A stretch of 61,949 bases of DNA from Paenibacillus artemisiicola (GCF_017652985.1 NZ_JAGGDJ010000034.1:1-61949), one strand, 5' to 3'; counted from the first letter of the stretch, positions 17,149 through 25,181 are shown. The notes: a model not told the origin generated them from the letters alone. Numbers and translations are program-made.

Positions 17149-17550
17149 ATGACGCATTATTTTTCCGATGAGGCTTACGTGTTCTGGGACGATGTGCTGG
17201 AGGCGGTCGTCATTCGCTGGCACGCCATGGCGGAGATGGACCGGCTGAGCGCCGTCATGACCCGCGCGATCGAGCTGGCGAAGGCGAAGCGGGCGCGCAA
17301 AGTGCTCGTCGATACCCGACATCTCGCGGGGCTGTCCCCGCAGGACGCGCGCTGGATGACCGAGGAATGGAGCGCCCGGCTCGCGGAAGCGGGCATTCGG
17401 TACGCGGCCGCCGCATTGCCGGATTTCGCGAATCCGCTGATGACGAAGTCCGAGCATCGGAACGCGGCGACGGCGGAGCAGACCGAGCTGCTGCATCCGT
17501 TCCCGGAGCTGAATCAAGCGATCGCGTGGCTGTCGGGCATTCCCGCCTGA
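17149..17550 (+). CDS. Small STAS/SpoIIAA-like cytoplasmic protein, function unknown
   Basis: 133 residues, no signal peptide or membrane segment. The pattern is an N-terminal strand VLEAVVIRWHAMAE, helix RLSAVMTRAIELAKAKRARK, strand VLVDTRHLAG and later strand IRYAAAALPDF. This alternating alpha/beta order resembles SpoIIAA/STAS-fold proteins of Firmicutes. ATG 17149 follows AAGGAGGACG; the frame is open 11 codons further up without a ribosome site. A TATAAT at 17108-17113 may be its -10, but no -35 was found. It is monocistronic; the role cannot be inferred from neighbours. Confidence 0.75.
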   Translation: MTHYFSDEAYVFWDDVLEAVVIRWHAMAEMDRLSAVMTRAIELAKAKRARKVLVDTRHLAGLSPQDARWMTEEWSARLAEAGIRYAAAALPDFANPLMTKSEHRNAATAEQTELLHPFPELNQAIAWLSGIPA

Positions 17551-17725
17551 GCCGCGGCGGGGCCTCGCGCGCTAAGCGGACGCATGGCGAAGCTTGCGCG
17601 GCGCTGCTCTCGGCATGACGATGCCGTCGCGGCCGAAGCGGCGGCGCAGCGCTCATGTTCGCTGGCCGAAGACCATTCAAAAGACGATCCGCCTACGAAA
17701 GTTGATGGCGCGTCGCCGCGCTATG

Positions 17726-17757
17726 AAAGAGCAGCCGAATTCGGCTGCTCTTTTTGG
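17726..17757. terminator. Bidirectional Rho-independent terminator
   Basis: Perfect 28-base palindrome at 17726-17753 (half-site AAAGAGCAGCCGAA), followed by further T residues and preceded by A residues. It can stop transcripts from either side. Confidence 0.85.
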
Positions 17758-18038
17758 CTAGATCAGACGCGCTTGCGATTGCCGTTGCCGCGGTCGCCGA
17801 TCGAACACGCCAATGCCCGCGTCGCAGCCCGGATTCGCGGCGGTAAGGGACGGGCCGCACATGGATCGCCGCCTTTTGTTCATATTAAAGAATAGACCGG
17901 TCCGTGACCGCTAAGCCTTCTAATGGAAATGATTTCGGTTCCCGGCCCTTGATAGAAGAACTATCCGGCGCTTGCGCTGCGTCTATATATACATAGGACG
18001 CCTTCTTGCGGGGAACAAGATCAGGAATTGCAGTTCTC

Positions 18039-18067
18039 TTGACGATAAATACATAATTGTTTACTAT
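18039..18067 (+). promoter_or_regulatory. SigA-type promoter of the CcdC-like gene
   Basis: TTGACG at 18039-18044, 17-base spacer, TACTAT at 18062-18067. It predicts a leader of about 120 nt before ATG 18193. Confidence 0.6.
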
Positions 18068-18192
18068 ATTTAGGGGCGAATCAAAAGTTGTTTTCGGAAT
18101 ATCATCGATTCATTCGTTGTTCTATATTAAGTATGATATATATATATTTACTTTATTCTTAGTTCACCCGATATGAACAAAGGAGTGGTTTC

Positions 18193-18693
18193 ATGGACGC
18201 GCCGACATTAATCGGCTACGGCATCGCCGCCGTCGTGATCGTGCTGGTCATTTGGCTGAGATCCCGGGGGAAGCGCCGGCCGGTTCGAAACAACGGCATC
18301 GGCATGCTGATGCCCGTTTTCCTGCTGCTGGCCGCTTTCGGCTTCAGCATCAACGCGCTGACGCAGATTCCGGATCATCCGTTCCATATGCCGGCCGCCT
18401 GGGAGCTGCTGTGCGCCTTGCTGGTCGGCTGCGGCCTCGGGTCGATCATGCTGTACCATACCGGGTACGAGAAGCTGGCGGACGGGCTTGTGTACGCGAA
18501 GCCGAATAAAAATTTCAAATACGTCCTTATCGCGATCGTCGTCATTCGGATCGCGCTGTCGGAGTACTTCAAAGGACTGGATTATACCGAATTCACGCTG
18601 CTGACGATGGTGCTGGCGTTCGCGTACGTCTGCGTGTGGCGAGTCGGCAGCTTCGTCAAGTTCCGCCAGGCGCGGCTGACGGCGGCCGAATGA
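18193..18693 (+). CDS. CcdC/DUF1453-like membrane protein
   Basis: 166 residues with about five hydrophobic segments (IAAVVIVLVIWL, MLMPVFLLLAAFGFSI, LLCALLVGCGLGSIML, YVLIAIVVIRIAL, LLTMVLAFAYVCVWRVG) separated by short charged loops. Length and topology fit the CcdC family, linked to cytochrome c maturation in Bacillus, but many Paenibacillus members occur away from cytochrome genes. Here no ccd or resB/resC gene is adjacent. ATG 18193 follows AAAGGAGTGG. The family is moderately certain and the role uncertain. Confidence 0.75.
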   Translation: MDAPTLIGYGIAAVVIVLVIWLRSRGKRRPVRNNGIGMLMPVFLLLAAFGFSINALTQIPDHPFHMPAAWELLCALLVGCGLGSIMLYHTGYEKLADGLVYAKPNKNFKYVLIAIVVIRIALSEYFKGLDYTEFTLLTMVLAFAYVCVWRVGSFVKFRQARLTAAE

Positions 18694-18727
18694 GGCTCCG
18701 AGTTGCCCAAGGGAGGGGGAAAGCGTC

Positions 18728-19207
18728 ATGACGAACCCGCAAGCGACCTGCCGGCTATGCGCCAGGATGAGTCTTGAGCAGACAAGCTGCGACCTGTACG
18801 GCCCGATGCTGCCGGACGAGCTGGACGACGCGGCGCTCGGCCGCATGTGCGTCCGTCTCGGACAATTCGTCCGGCGGCTTCATGGCGGGACGAGCGGGAT
18901 CGGCCTTCCGCGGAGAAGCGGGTCCGGCATGGAGGCGGCGGATGAAGGCGGGATGGACGGAGATCGGGAATTTCGCGTGCTTCGCGGCATCCCGGTCGAG
19001 GAGTGGGGCGACTTATCTCCGAACGCGAAGCCGCCTCGCGGGCAGCGGCTTCGGGATGAAGAAGACCGGCATGAACATGCCGGTCCCTGGGAGGCCGCCG
19101 ATCGTGGGCGGCACCGCGCATCCCGCCGCGACGCCGATGAGCCGGATCCGGAGGAGACGATTCCGGACGAGGCGTTCTTTAACGCCCCGCCGCGAGATAG
19201 TCGCTGA
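18728..19207 (+). CDS. Hypothetical protein, low-confidence or degraded gene
   Basis: 159 codons preceded by a strong AAGGGAGGGGG site. The first 55 residues show the GC-rich third positions of neighbouring genes and a Cys-rich start (CRLCARMSLEQTSC). The remainder is compositionally poor and runs into two inverted repeats (gaagccgc at 19027 with gcggcttc at 19045; gaccggcatg at 19064 with catgccggtc at 19076). It overlaps the 3' end of the minus-strand HbpS-like gene. On the opposite strand 19010-19140 has coding-like codon use (GLPGTGMFMPVFFIPKP) but no start. It could be a real short gene or a remnant. Confidence 0.35.
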   Translation: MTNPQATCRLCARMSLEQTSCDLYGPMLPDELDDAALGRMCVRLGQFVRRLHGGTSGIGLPRRSGSGMEAADEGGMDGDREFRVLRGIPVEEWGDLSPNAKPPRGQRLRDEEDRHEHAGPWEAADRGRHRASRRDADEPDPEETIPDEAFFNAPPRDSR

Positions 19208-19664
19208 GCACCGACGCGACCAGCCGATGATCGCCGTCTCCGGTCAAGCCGGAAACGGCGATCGTGCCGATCGCGCCCGCGCCGCGCACGCGGATCGGAA
19301 ATGCGCCGTTATACGGCGCATACAAGGACGGATCGAGAAAGTAGCGTTCGGCGATCGTCCGGCCCGATGCGCGCAGCTCGACTTCCAGCCGGTAGGAGCT
19401 GCACAGGAAGCGTTCCGCGACCCGCGCTTTCCGCGCCACCCAGTCGTCGTTATCGGCGGAGGTTCCCGGACACGCGTAATGGAAGAGCTGCTGGGAACCT
19501 CTTCGGATGTCGATCGTCACGGCTTGTCCCGATGCGGTCGCCCGATCGGCGAGCTCCAGTCCGAGCCGCAGGGCGGTGTCGTTCGTGAACGCGTCGAATT
19601 GCAGCTCGGCTTCTTCCCGCGCGAGCGCTTCGAGCAGCTCCGCGTCGTTCAGGCTTCCCTTCAT
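19179..19664 (-). CDS. HbpS/UPF0303-like (heme-degrading domain) protein
   Basis: 161 residues without signal peptide. The central HYACPGTSADNDDWVARKAR and C-terminal GAFPIRVRGAGAIGTIAVSGL are signatures of the HbpS/UPF0303 family of small alpha/beta proteins. Some members bind or degrade heme; others accompany sugar genes with no known heme link. Its ATG (19664) overlaps the TGA of the upstream isomerase gene, so the two are translationally coupled. That context suggests a role in the LacI-controlled sugar pathway rather than heme uptake; no other heme gene is nearby. Confidence 0.85.
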   Translation of the reverse strand: MKGSLNDAELLEALAREEAELQFDAFTNDTALRLGLELADRATASGQAVTIDIRRGSQQLFHYACPGTSADNDDWVARKARVAERFLCSSYRLEVELRASGRTIAERYFLDPSLYAPYNGAFPIRVRGAGAIGTIAVSGLTGDGDHRLVASVLSDYLAAGR

Positions 19665-20494
19665 AGCGCGATCCCGAGCTCCGCGGCGACGCCGGAGAGG
19701 TGTGAGGCCGCTTCGCGGTAGTCTTCGTTCGTCGACAGATGCTCGATCATCAGCGGCGTATCGGGATGCAGCCGGTTCAGTTCGGCCAGGAACGTCCGAT
19801 AATCCAGCCGGCCCAGGCCCGGCCGCACTTCGTCCAGATGCACGGTCAAGCTTCCGCGCAGGAGGATGTCCTTGGCGTGGCAGTTGCGGATGTAAGGACC
19901 GAGCTTGGCGAAGAAGTCGCGGATGATGTCGCCGTTGCGGTAATAGGCGCGGGGGCTGCTGATGATGTTGACGGGATCGAAATGCACGCCGAAGCCCGTC
20001 CGGTCGATCGATCGCACGAGCGACAGGTAGGCGTCCGCGGAATCGGGCAAGGCCCATGGCATCATTTCCAGCGCGAAGACCGTTCGCGCCGGCTTGACGG
20101 CGTCGATGATCTCGCGGACCGTATCCACGATCAGGGCATAGGTGTCCTCGGTGAAATTGTCGGGGTCGGGGCCGTCCCATTGTTCCCCGCGCGAGCCCGA
20201 GATGTTGACGCAGCAGCGCGCGCCGATCCGTTCGGCCAGCGCGAGCCGCCGTTTGCAATAGTCGACGGCCTTCCGTCTCGTCTCGTCGTCCCGGCTGATC
20301 GGATTGCTCCAGGCGCCGACTTCGGCGATCAAGATGTCGTGCCGCCGCGCCATCGCCATGTACGCGTCGAGCTCGGAATCGTCTTCATCGCCGCCGACCG
20401 GGCATGTCGCCGCGCGGAAGCCGGCTTCCTTCAAGGCCATTGTCCAAGTCTCCGGATTTTGTTCATTTACAAACACTTGACCGCCAAGACGCAT
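19661..20494 (-). CDS. Sugar phosphate isomerase/epimerase (xylose isomerase-like TIM barrel)
   Basis: 277-residue AP-endonuclease-2/xylose-isomerase-like TIM barrel. Acidic and His metal-site motifs appear: ILIAEVGAW, VFALEMMPW, FGVHFDPVN, NCHAKDI and LMIEHLS, which would supply Glu/Asp/His ligands for a divalent metal. Such enzymes isomerise or epimerise sugars, or act as 3-keto-glycoside lyases. ATG 20494 is chosen because AAGGAAGGG is just upstream; another ATG ten codons earlier (20524) has no good site. It is followed by the HbpS-like gene with a 4-base overlap. A palindromic operator sits in its predicted promoter. Confidence 0.9.
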   Translation of the reverse strand: MRLGGQVFVNEQNPETWTMALKEAGFRAATCPVGGDEDDSELDAYMAMARRHDILIAEVGAWSNPISRDDETRRKAVDYCKRRLALAERIGARCCVNISGSRGEQWDGPDPDNFTEDTYALIVDTVREIIDAVKPARTVFALEMMPWALPDSADAYLSLVRSIDRTGFGVHFDPVNIISSPRAYYRNGDIIRDFFAKLGPYIRNCHAKDILLRGSLTVHLDEVRPGLGRLDYRTFLAELNRLHPDTPLMIEHLSTNEDYREAASHLSGVAAELGIAL

Positions 20495-20551
20495 CGTTAT
20501 CCCTTCCTTTGCGAGGAGTGTCATCTAGCAAGGTGCCTTCAAACTGTGTCT

Positions 20552-20579
20552 AGCATATCATAAACACGTGTTTATGCAA
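20552..20579 (-). promoter_or_regulatory. Minus-strand promoter with LacI operator A
   Basis: The perfect 18-bp palindrome CATAAACACGTGTTTATG at 20559-20576 has the central CG of LacI-family operators. On the minus strand it lies between a TTGCAT -35 (20574-20579) and a TATGCT -10 (20552-20557, 16-base spacer). Binding would block RNA polymerase at the isomerase/HbpS-like promoter. Confidence 0.8.
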
Positions 20580-20639
20580 GAGTTGCGGTGTTAATAATGG
20601 TGTTAAGGCTCGTCAATGCCTGCCGTTATGCGAAAGAGA

Positions 20640-20692
20640 TTGACAATCGAGAAACCGGATGTGTATCATTACTGCGTAAACACGCGTTCATG
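20640..20692 (+). promoter_or_regulatory. lacI-type regulator promoter with operator B
   Basis: TTGACA at 20640-20645, 18-base spacer, TATCAT at 20664-20669. The operator variant CGTAAACACGCGTTCATG at 20675-20692 begins five bases after the -10 and covers the expected start of transcription (15 of 18 bases match operator A). This implies negative autoregulation. Confidence 0.8.
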
Positions 20693-20708
20693 ACAAAGGA
20701 TGGATTGG

Positions 20709-21749
20709 ATGAAAAAGACGGACATCAACAGCACGGAGATCGCTCGGCTAGCCGGGGTTTCCAGAAGCACGGTAAGCCGGGTCATCAACAATTACGCCAA
20801 TGTGCCTCCGGAGACGCGTGACAAAGTGTTGAAAGTGATCGAGGAGCATAATTATTTCCCGAACGCCTCCGCCCAAGTGCTCGCCGGCAAGCGTTCCCGC
20901 ACGATCGGGCTCTTCATGATCGAGCAGGGCAGGGTATCCGGCGACATCTTGACCAACATGCTCATCGTAAGCGTCATCGAGCACGCGTCCGAGTACGGCT
21001 ACTACGTGCTGACCCATATTCTCCGCGACGCGAAGGATGCCGAGCTGATCAAAGGGGTCCGGGAGATCTTCTATCAGCGCCGGATCGACGGCGGCATCTT
21101 CATCGGCGCGGACAATCCCGAGCCGTTCATCGAGGAACTGATCGCCGAAGGGTTCGCGATCGGCGTCGTCGATCAGGAGCTTCCGGAGCATCCGGAGCCG
21201 AACCGAATCGTGCTCAATTTCAACAACGATTCGGGCATGAAGCAGGCCGTGGCTTATTTGGCCGGGCTTGGGCATACGAACATCGGCATCATTAACGGCG
21301 ACATGAAGCGGCTGTCGGGCGTGACCAAATTCGAGGGCTTCAAGATGGCGATGCGCATGTGCGGCCTTCAGGTGAACCCGAGATGGGTGCTCGACGGCGA
21401 CTTTAACGAAACGGGCGGCTACGAAGCGATCCAGACGCTGCTGGACCGGCGGGAGGATTTGCCGACGGCCATCGTGGCGGCCAACGACAGCGTCGCCTTC
21501 GGCGCCATCCGGGCGCTTAAGGAACGCGGCTTGCGCGTGCCGGGCGATATCTCGATCATCGGCTTCGACGATCATGCGCTGAGCGAGAAGCATCACCCGG
21601 CGCTGACGACGATTCGCGTCGACCTCGGCGACATGATGAAACGCATGACGGCGTATTTGATTACGAAAATCGAGCAGAAATCGCCCGGCGCGAAGGAAAT
21701 CACGCTGGATTGCAGCCTGGTCGTCAGAGATTCGTGCCGGAGAGTTTGA
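20709..21749 (+). CDS. LacI-family transcriptional repressor
   Basis: 346 residues. The N-terminal LacI HTH reads STEIARLAGVSRSTVSRVIN with hinge helix sequence NASAQVLAGKRS, followed by a periplasmic-binding-protein-like effector domain beginning RTIGLFMIEQ. It includes the typical PTAIVAANDSVAFGAI and DISIIGFDDHALS. ATG 20709 has AAGGA 8 bases upstream; an in-frame ATG at 20700 does not. Five matching palindromes at 20559, 20675, 22927, 23036 and 23255 are the likely binding sites, making it a local repressor of both divergent minus-strand transcripts, the sugar importer operon and itself. The inducer is probably a sugar derivative. Confidence 0.95.
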   Translation: MKKTDINSTEIARLAGVSRSTVSRVINNYANVPPETRDKVLKVIEEHNYFPNASAQVLAGKRSRTIGLFMIEQGRVSGDILTNMLIVSVIEHASEYGYYVLTHILRDAKDAELIKGVREIFYQRRIDGGIFIGADNPEPFIEELIAEGFAIGVVDQELPEHPEPNRIVLNFNNDSGMKQAVAYLAGLGHTNIGIINGDMKRLSGVTKFEGFKMAMRMCGLQVNPRWVLDGDFNETGGYEAIQTLLDRREDLPTAIVAANDSVAFGAIRALKERGLRVPGDISIIGFDDHALSEKHHPALTTIRVDLGDMMKRMTAYLITKIEQKSPGAKEITLDCSLVVRDSCRRV

Positions 21750-21820
21750 TCCGGCCGGTCGGGCGGATTCGCCGACAATCCCTGCGTCAAGCGCGTCGTC
21801 GCGATTTCGCTCGACGCGCC

Positions 21821-21854
21821 AAAAAAGACTCGCGGCATCGCCGCGGGTCTTTTT
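21821..21854 (+). terminator. Rho-independent terminator after lacI-type gene
   Basis: Stem AGACTCGCGG / CCGCGGGTCT (one G-U pair) with loop CATCG, flanked by A6 and T5. Probably bidirectional, also serving the minus-strand DUF1080 gene. Confidence 0.8.
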
Positions 21855-21991
21855 GCGCTGCCAGGGCGCAAGCGAGGCAAGCGGCGCGCGGCGCAACCGG
21901 AGCAACGCCGGCGCCAAGCCGAGGCGGCAAATCCGGCGTAAGCGGGAATTAAGCCGCGCCCGGCACGCGCCGAGCCCGTCCGGGTCGCGGC

Positions 21992-22822
21992 CTACAGCTC
22001 CCGAATCCGGATGCCGCGCCACCTGCAGGCGGCGTTCGGTCCCCAGCGGGCATCGCCCATGCCGGGATCGTTGTCGTGAATTTCGAAGGCGATGCGGCCT
22101 TTGGCGCCCAGCAGCTCCCGGACCGCGGCGGCGTCGTAGGACGGATGCTCCAAGGCGGCCGCGTCCAGCTCGGCGACCCTCAGGCCGTTCACGTGGACGG
22201 TGATTCGCGGCGACGCCCCTTCCACGCGAATGCGGAACGTATTCCAATCGTCCCATTTCCAGACGGACAGGAAGTCCTCGCCCGAGGCGGCGTAGTCGAG
22301 AATCGCCGGCTTGTCGGACGTGAGCGGCTCGATGGAAGCCGCGGGATCTTCCGGCTGCAGCCCGACCGGCTTGCCCTGTTCGTCGTATACGGCGTCCAGG
22401 GTAAACGCAATGCCGTGAAAGCCGCCGATGCCGTTGCCGTACAGGCCGCCGATATTCCCGGAACGGCGATGATCGAGCAAGATCTGGAAGCCCTGCGAGC
22501 CCAACGCGGAAGCGCGTACGAGAATGCCGGTATCCGCGGGCCAGTCGGGCCGGGCTTCCACTTCCAATTCGAAATCGCCGTACAGGCCGTCGCTGACCAG
22601 ATAACCGCCGTATCCGCATCCGGGCGGATCCTGCCGGCCCGCGATCGCGCCGTCCTCGACCGTCCACTTGCCCGACGTCGCCGCTGCCTTCTTGTAAGCT
22701 TCGGCGTCTTTGTCCGGTCCGGGTCCGCCGGGGTAGCGGGGGACGGGCAGGCGCGGGACGGCATGCCAGCCCGCAAGCGTGCGGCCGTCGAACAATGGGC
22801 GAAACCCTTCGTCGTTCGTCAT
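21992..22822 (-). CDS. DUF1080 3-keto-disaccharide hydrolase-like protein
   Basis: 276-residue beta-sandwich protein of the DUF1080 (3-keto-disaccharide hydrolase) family. It opens with FRPLFDGRTLAGWHAVP, followed by SGKWTVEDGAIAGRQ, then FELEVEARPDWPADTGILVR, and ends with GDARWGPNAACRWRGIRIREL. These blocks are the usual DUF1080 landmarks. Members hydrolyse glycosidic bonds of 3-oxidised sugars. No signal peptide, so cytoplasmic, unlike many Bacteroidetes homologues. The minus-strand ribosome site AAGGAGGTC precedes ATG 22822. It is divergent from the importer operon; operator C lies in its promoter. Confidence 0.9.
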   Translation of the reverse strand: MTNDEGFRPLFDGRTLAGWHAVPRLPVPRYPGGPGPDKDAEAYKKAAATSGKWTVEDGAIAGRQDPPGCGYGGYLVSDGLYGDFELEVEARPDWPADTGILVRASALGSQGFQILLDHRRSGNIGGLYGNGIGGFHGIAFTLDAVYDEQGKPVGLQPEDPAASIEPLTSDKPAILDYAASGEDFLSVWKWDDWNTFRIRVEGASPRITVHVNGLRVAELDAAALEHPSYDAAAVRELLGAKGRIAFEIHDNDPGMGDARWGPNAACRWRGIRIREL

Positions 22823-22919
22823 AAGGTTGACCTCCTTGCCGCATGGCTGCTTTTCGGAACGCCGCGCGTGTTCGAAACGGCGAACGCGGACAGCGCCCGA
22901 TTGGGAGAAGTTTCAAGTC

Positions 22920-22947
22920 ATTATAACATAAACGCGTGTTTATTCAA
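22920..22947 (-). promoter_or_regulatory. Minus-strand promoter with LacI operator C
   Basis: TATAAT -10 (22920-22925) and TTGAAT -35 (22942-22947), 16-base spacer, with operator CATAAACGCGTGTTTATT at 22927-22944 between them. The offsets of operator to -10 and -35 are the same as at operator A. Confidence 0.8.
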
Positions 22948-23000
22948 TTCAAATTTCGGAATCGGTCAGATGTTTTTGGAAAAACCTTATAATTTAGAGA

Positions 23001-23053
23001 TTGACAGCGTTTTTATTCGTTGTGTATGATGGGCTCGTGGACACGTGTTTATG
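23001..23053 (+). promoter_or_regulatory. Importer operon promoter with LacI operator D
   Basis: TTGACA at 23001-23006, 18-base spacer, TATGAT at 23025-23030, then the operator variant CGTGGACACGTGTTTATG at 23036-23053 five bases after the -10. This is exactly the layout of the repressor's own promoter (operator B). Confidence 0.8.
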
Positions 23054-23254
23054 CCAATTGCGTAAATTGCTGGCAGTCCTGCCGTTGTGTTCGGCCTGTT
23101 GCATAGTCCGGATAAGACGGGGAGCAACCGGAACGGCTGTGGTGGAAATGCTTGTTTTTCGGGTTGTTTCCGGCACATAAGCCTGCCTGGCAGCAAATTC
23201 GATCGCAGAACAGGGCTTAGTTTTCGCGTAGATAGGGGGTCCTGTATCACTGGA

Positions 23255-23272
23255 AATAAACGCGTGTTTATG
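23255..23272 (+). promoter_or_regulatory. LacI operator E inside the leader
   Basis: AAATAAACGCGTGTTTATGG-like site; the 18-base core at 23255-23272 matches operator A at 16 of 18 bases. It is 219 bases downstream of operator D, suiting a DNA loop or roadblock. A second promoter here is not supported: TATCAC precedes it without a -35. Confidence 0.75.
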
Positions 23273-23378
23273 GACATTTCGGGCAGAGAAAGGAGACGGC
23301 GGCCGGAAGCAAGCGCAGCTGCAGCGCCGGCGATAGGAGTCAGGTCAAGATCGCATAGACGATAAGGAGGAGTTGTAC

Positions 23379-25088
23379 GTGAAGAAGAGAAGACCCGGAA
23401 GCGCCTTACCGCATGTTCTGGCAGGCTTGCTCATGGTGTTGGCTCTCTCCGCTTGTGAAACCGCTGACAATTCGGGCGCGGGCAAGGGGGCGGAAGACGC
23501 GCAAGAGAACGCGGGAAGCGCCGACGCCGGCATGGATCCCGCGAATCCGACGGCCCCTTACGGCAAGCCGGTCACGATGTCGTGGGCCGTGCAAACGGCG
23601 GCCGCTTCCAAGCTGCTGGACGGCGATACGTGGGAGGACAACCGGTGGAGCCAGTTGATCAAGGACAAACTCAACATCGATCTGAAGGTGGCGTTCTCCG
23701 CCGACAGCAGCACCGACGCGTATAAAAACAAGCTCAACGCCGTCATCGCTTCCGGCGACCTGCCCGACGTGTTCAAGACGCAGGACGCGAACGTCTTCCT
23801 GCAGCTGGCGCAGAGCGGGCAGCTGGCCGATTTGACCGACGTCTTCGACAAGTACGCTTCGGATTCGCTCAAAGCGTACAAGGAGCGGTTCGCCGATTCG
23901 TTCGCCGGCGCCACCATCGACGGCAAGCTGTACGCCATCCCGCGGATGAACGACAACTTCCACGAAGCGCCGTTCCTGTGGATCCGGGAGGACTGGCTGA
24001 AGAACACCCACTCGGAGCCGCCGAAGACGGTCGAGGAGATGGTCGCGCTGGCCGAGAAGTTCGCGACCGGCGACCCGGACGGCAACGGCATCAACGGCGA
24101 CACGTACGGGCTCGCCCTCAACAAGGATCTCATCCGCCAGAACCACGGCAGCATCCTCGGCCTCGTGTCCGCGTTCGGCGTACCGGGCAGGGACGAGAGC
24201 ATGTTCTATCGCGACGAGAACGGCAAGATGACGTTCAGCTGGATCCAGCCGAATACGAAGAAGGCGCTCGCCGTGCTCGCCGACATGTACAAGAAGGGCT
24301 TCATCAATAAAGAATTCACGTCCAAGAACGAGTCGGCCCTCGTCGAAGACATCACGAGCGGCAAGATCGGGATGGCGTACGGCAGCAACTGGGGAACCTG
24401 GTACCCCTACAACAACGTGTACAAGAAGGACGGCGTCATCGTGCATCCGTACGCGATCCCGACGGAAGCGGGCTACGACTACAAAATCGGCATCGAGAGC
24501 AATGCCGTCGGCCAGATGACGATGGTCAGCGCGGACTACAAGCATCCCGAAGCGGCGATCAAAATCCTCGACTTGTACGACCAAACCGTGAATTACTCGT
24601 CGAAGGACGATTATCTCAAGTACTGGGCCGACGAGCAGTACCGCCTGTCCCCGCTCTATATCGACCAGCCGGGCGAGGTGTACGCGGCCGATCTGCTGAA
24701 GGCGTTCGACAAAGGCTCCTCCGACGGCCTCGCGCCGGCCGCGAAGCCGCTGTACGACTATATCCAAGGCTTCGAGGACGGCTCGCTCGCCAAGGACGAC
24801 AACGCGTTCGGCACGTGGGGCCAGATGTCCAAATCGGGCTCGCTGCCCATCGTCCTGAACAAGTACATGCCCGATAACGCGATCGTCCAGAGCATTCTGG
24901 GCATTCAGCGGCCGGAAACGTGGCTGACGAACGTGGCGTCGCTCGATACCTTGACGATTACGGCCTTTACCGATATCATCACCGGCGCCAAGCCCGTCGA
25001 TTCCTTCGACGGCTTCGTGCAGCAGTGGCTGAAGGCGGGCGGCCAGCAGACGCTCGACGAGCTGGATCGGATGTATCCGGCGAAATAG
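23379..25088 (+). CDS. Extracellular sugar-binding lipoprotein, LacI-regulated importer
   Basis: 569-residue solute-binding lipoprotein. The signal peptide ends VLALSAC with lipobox Cys26. The mature part contains VIASGDLPDVFKTQDANVF, FGVPG and GSNWGTWYPYNN, typical of LipO-like oligosaccharide-binding proteins. GTG 23379 has AAGGAGG 8 bases upstream; a TTG two codons earlier is too close to that site. It is first of SBP-permease-permease and is controlled by operators D and E. An unusually long perfect hairpin separates it from the permease genes. Confidence 0.92.
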   Translation: MKKRRPGSALPHVLAGLLMVLALSACETADNSGAGKGAEDAQENAGSADAGMDPANPTAPYGKPVTMSWAVQTAAASKLLDGDTWEDNRWSQLIKDKLNIDLKVAFSADSSTDAYKNKLNAVIASGDLPDVFKTQDANVFLQLAQSGQLADLTDVFDKYASDSLKAYKERFADSFAGATIDGKLYAIPRMNDNFHEAPFLWIREDWLKNTHSEPPKTVEEMVALAEKFATGDPDGNGINGDTYGLALNKDLIRQNHGSILGLVSAFGVPGRDESMFYRDENGKMTFSWIQPNTKKALAVLADMYKKGFINKEFTSKNESALVEDITSGKIGMAYGSNWGTWYPYNNVYKKDGVIVHPYAIPTEAGYDYKIGIESNAVGQMTMVSADYKHPEAAIKILDLYDQTVNYSSKDDYLKYWADEQYRLSPLYIDQPGEVYAADLLKAFDKGSSDGLAPAAKPLYDYIQGFEDGSLAKDDNAFGTWGQMSKSGSLPIVLNKYMPDNAIVQSILGIQRPETWLTNVASLDTLTITAFTDIITGAKPVDSFDGFVQQWLKAGGQQTLDELDRMYPAK

Positions 25089-25101
25089 TTCCCTCCCGAT
25101 G

Positions 25102-25154
25102 GCGAAGCGCGGCCGCCGGCCGGACGTTCGGCCGGCGGCGCGGCGGCGCTTCGC
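25102..25154 (+). other. Intercistronic hairpin between lipoprotein and permease genes
   Basis: The inner perfect 11-bp stem (25112-25122 with 25129-25139, loop GACGTT) is enclosed by a further 9-bp arm GCGAAGCGC / GCGCTTCGC (25102-25110 with 25146-25154). No T tract follows, so it is more likely an mRNA-stability or processing element that allows excess lipoprotein over permease than a full terminator. Confidence 0.7.
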
Positions 25155-25181
25155 TTACCATTCCAGAAGGCGGTGGCAAGG

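Larger units (their letters stand above)
17551..18192. other. Gene-free interval with terminator and promoter
   Basis: No convincing gene. Short open frames here (for example 17584-17895) lack ribosome sites and cross a strong terminator. The left part is GC-rich and the right part (about 17990-18180) is AT-rich, with a promoter for the CcdC-like gene and runs of TATATA of unknown role. Confidence 0.6.
22823..23378. other. Divergent regulatory interval with three operators
   Basis: No gene. It holds the minus-strand promoter for the DUF1080 gene (operator C), a plus-strand promoter (operator D) and a third site (operator E) inside the roughly 340-nt leader of the lipoprotein gene. The leader between D and E shows no recognisable riboswitch core. 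Confidence 0.7.

Noticed and set aside
17584..17895. 103-codon open frame after the STAS-like gene
   Set aside because: It reads straight through a perfect 28-base terminator palindrome and has no ribosome site.
18774..19721. 315-codon plus-strand frame crossing the HbpS-like gene
   Set aside because: Its second half is antisense to a well-supported minus-strand gene and the first half has poor composition.
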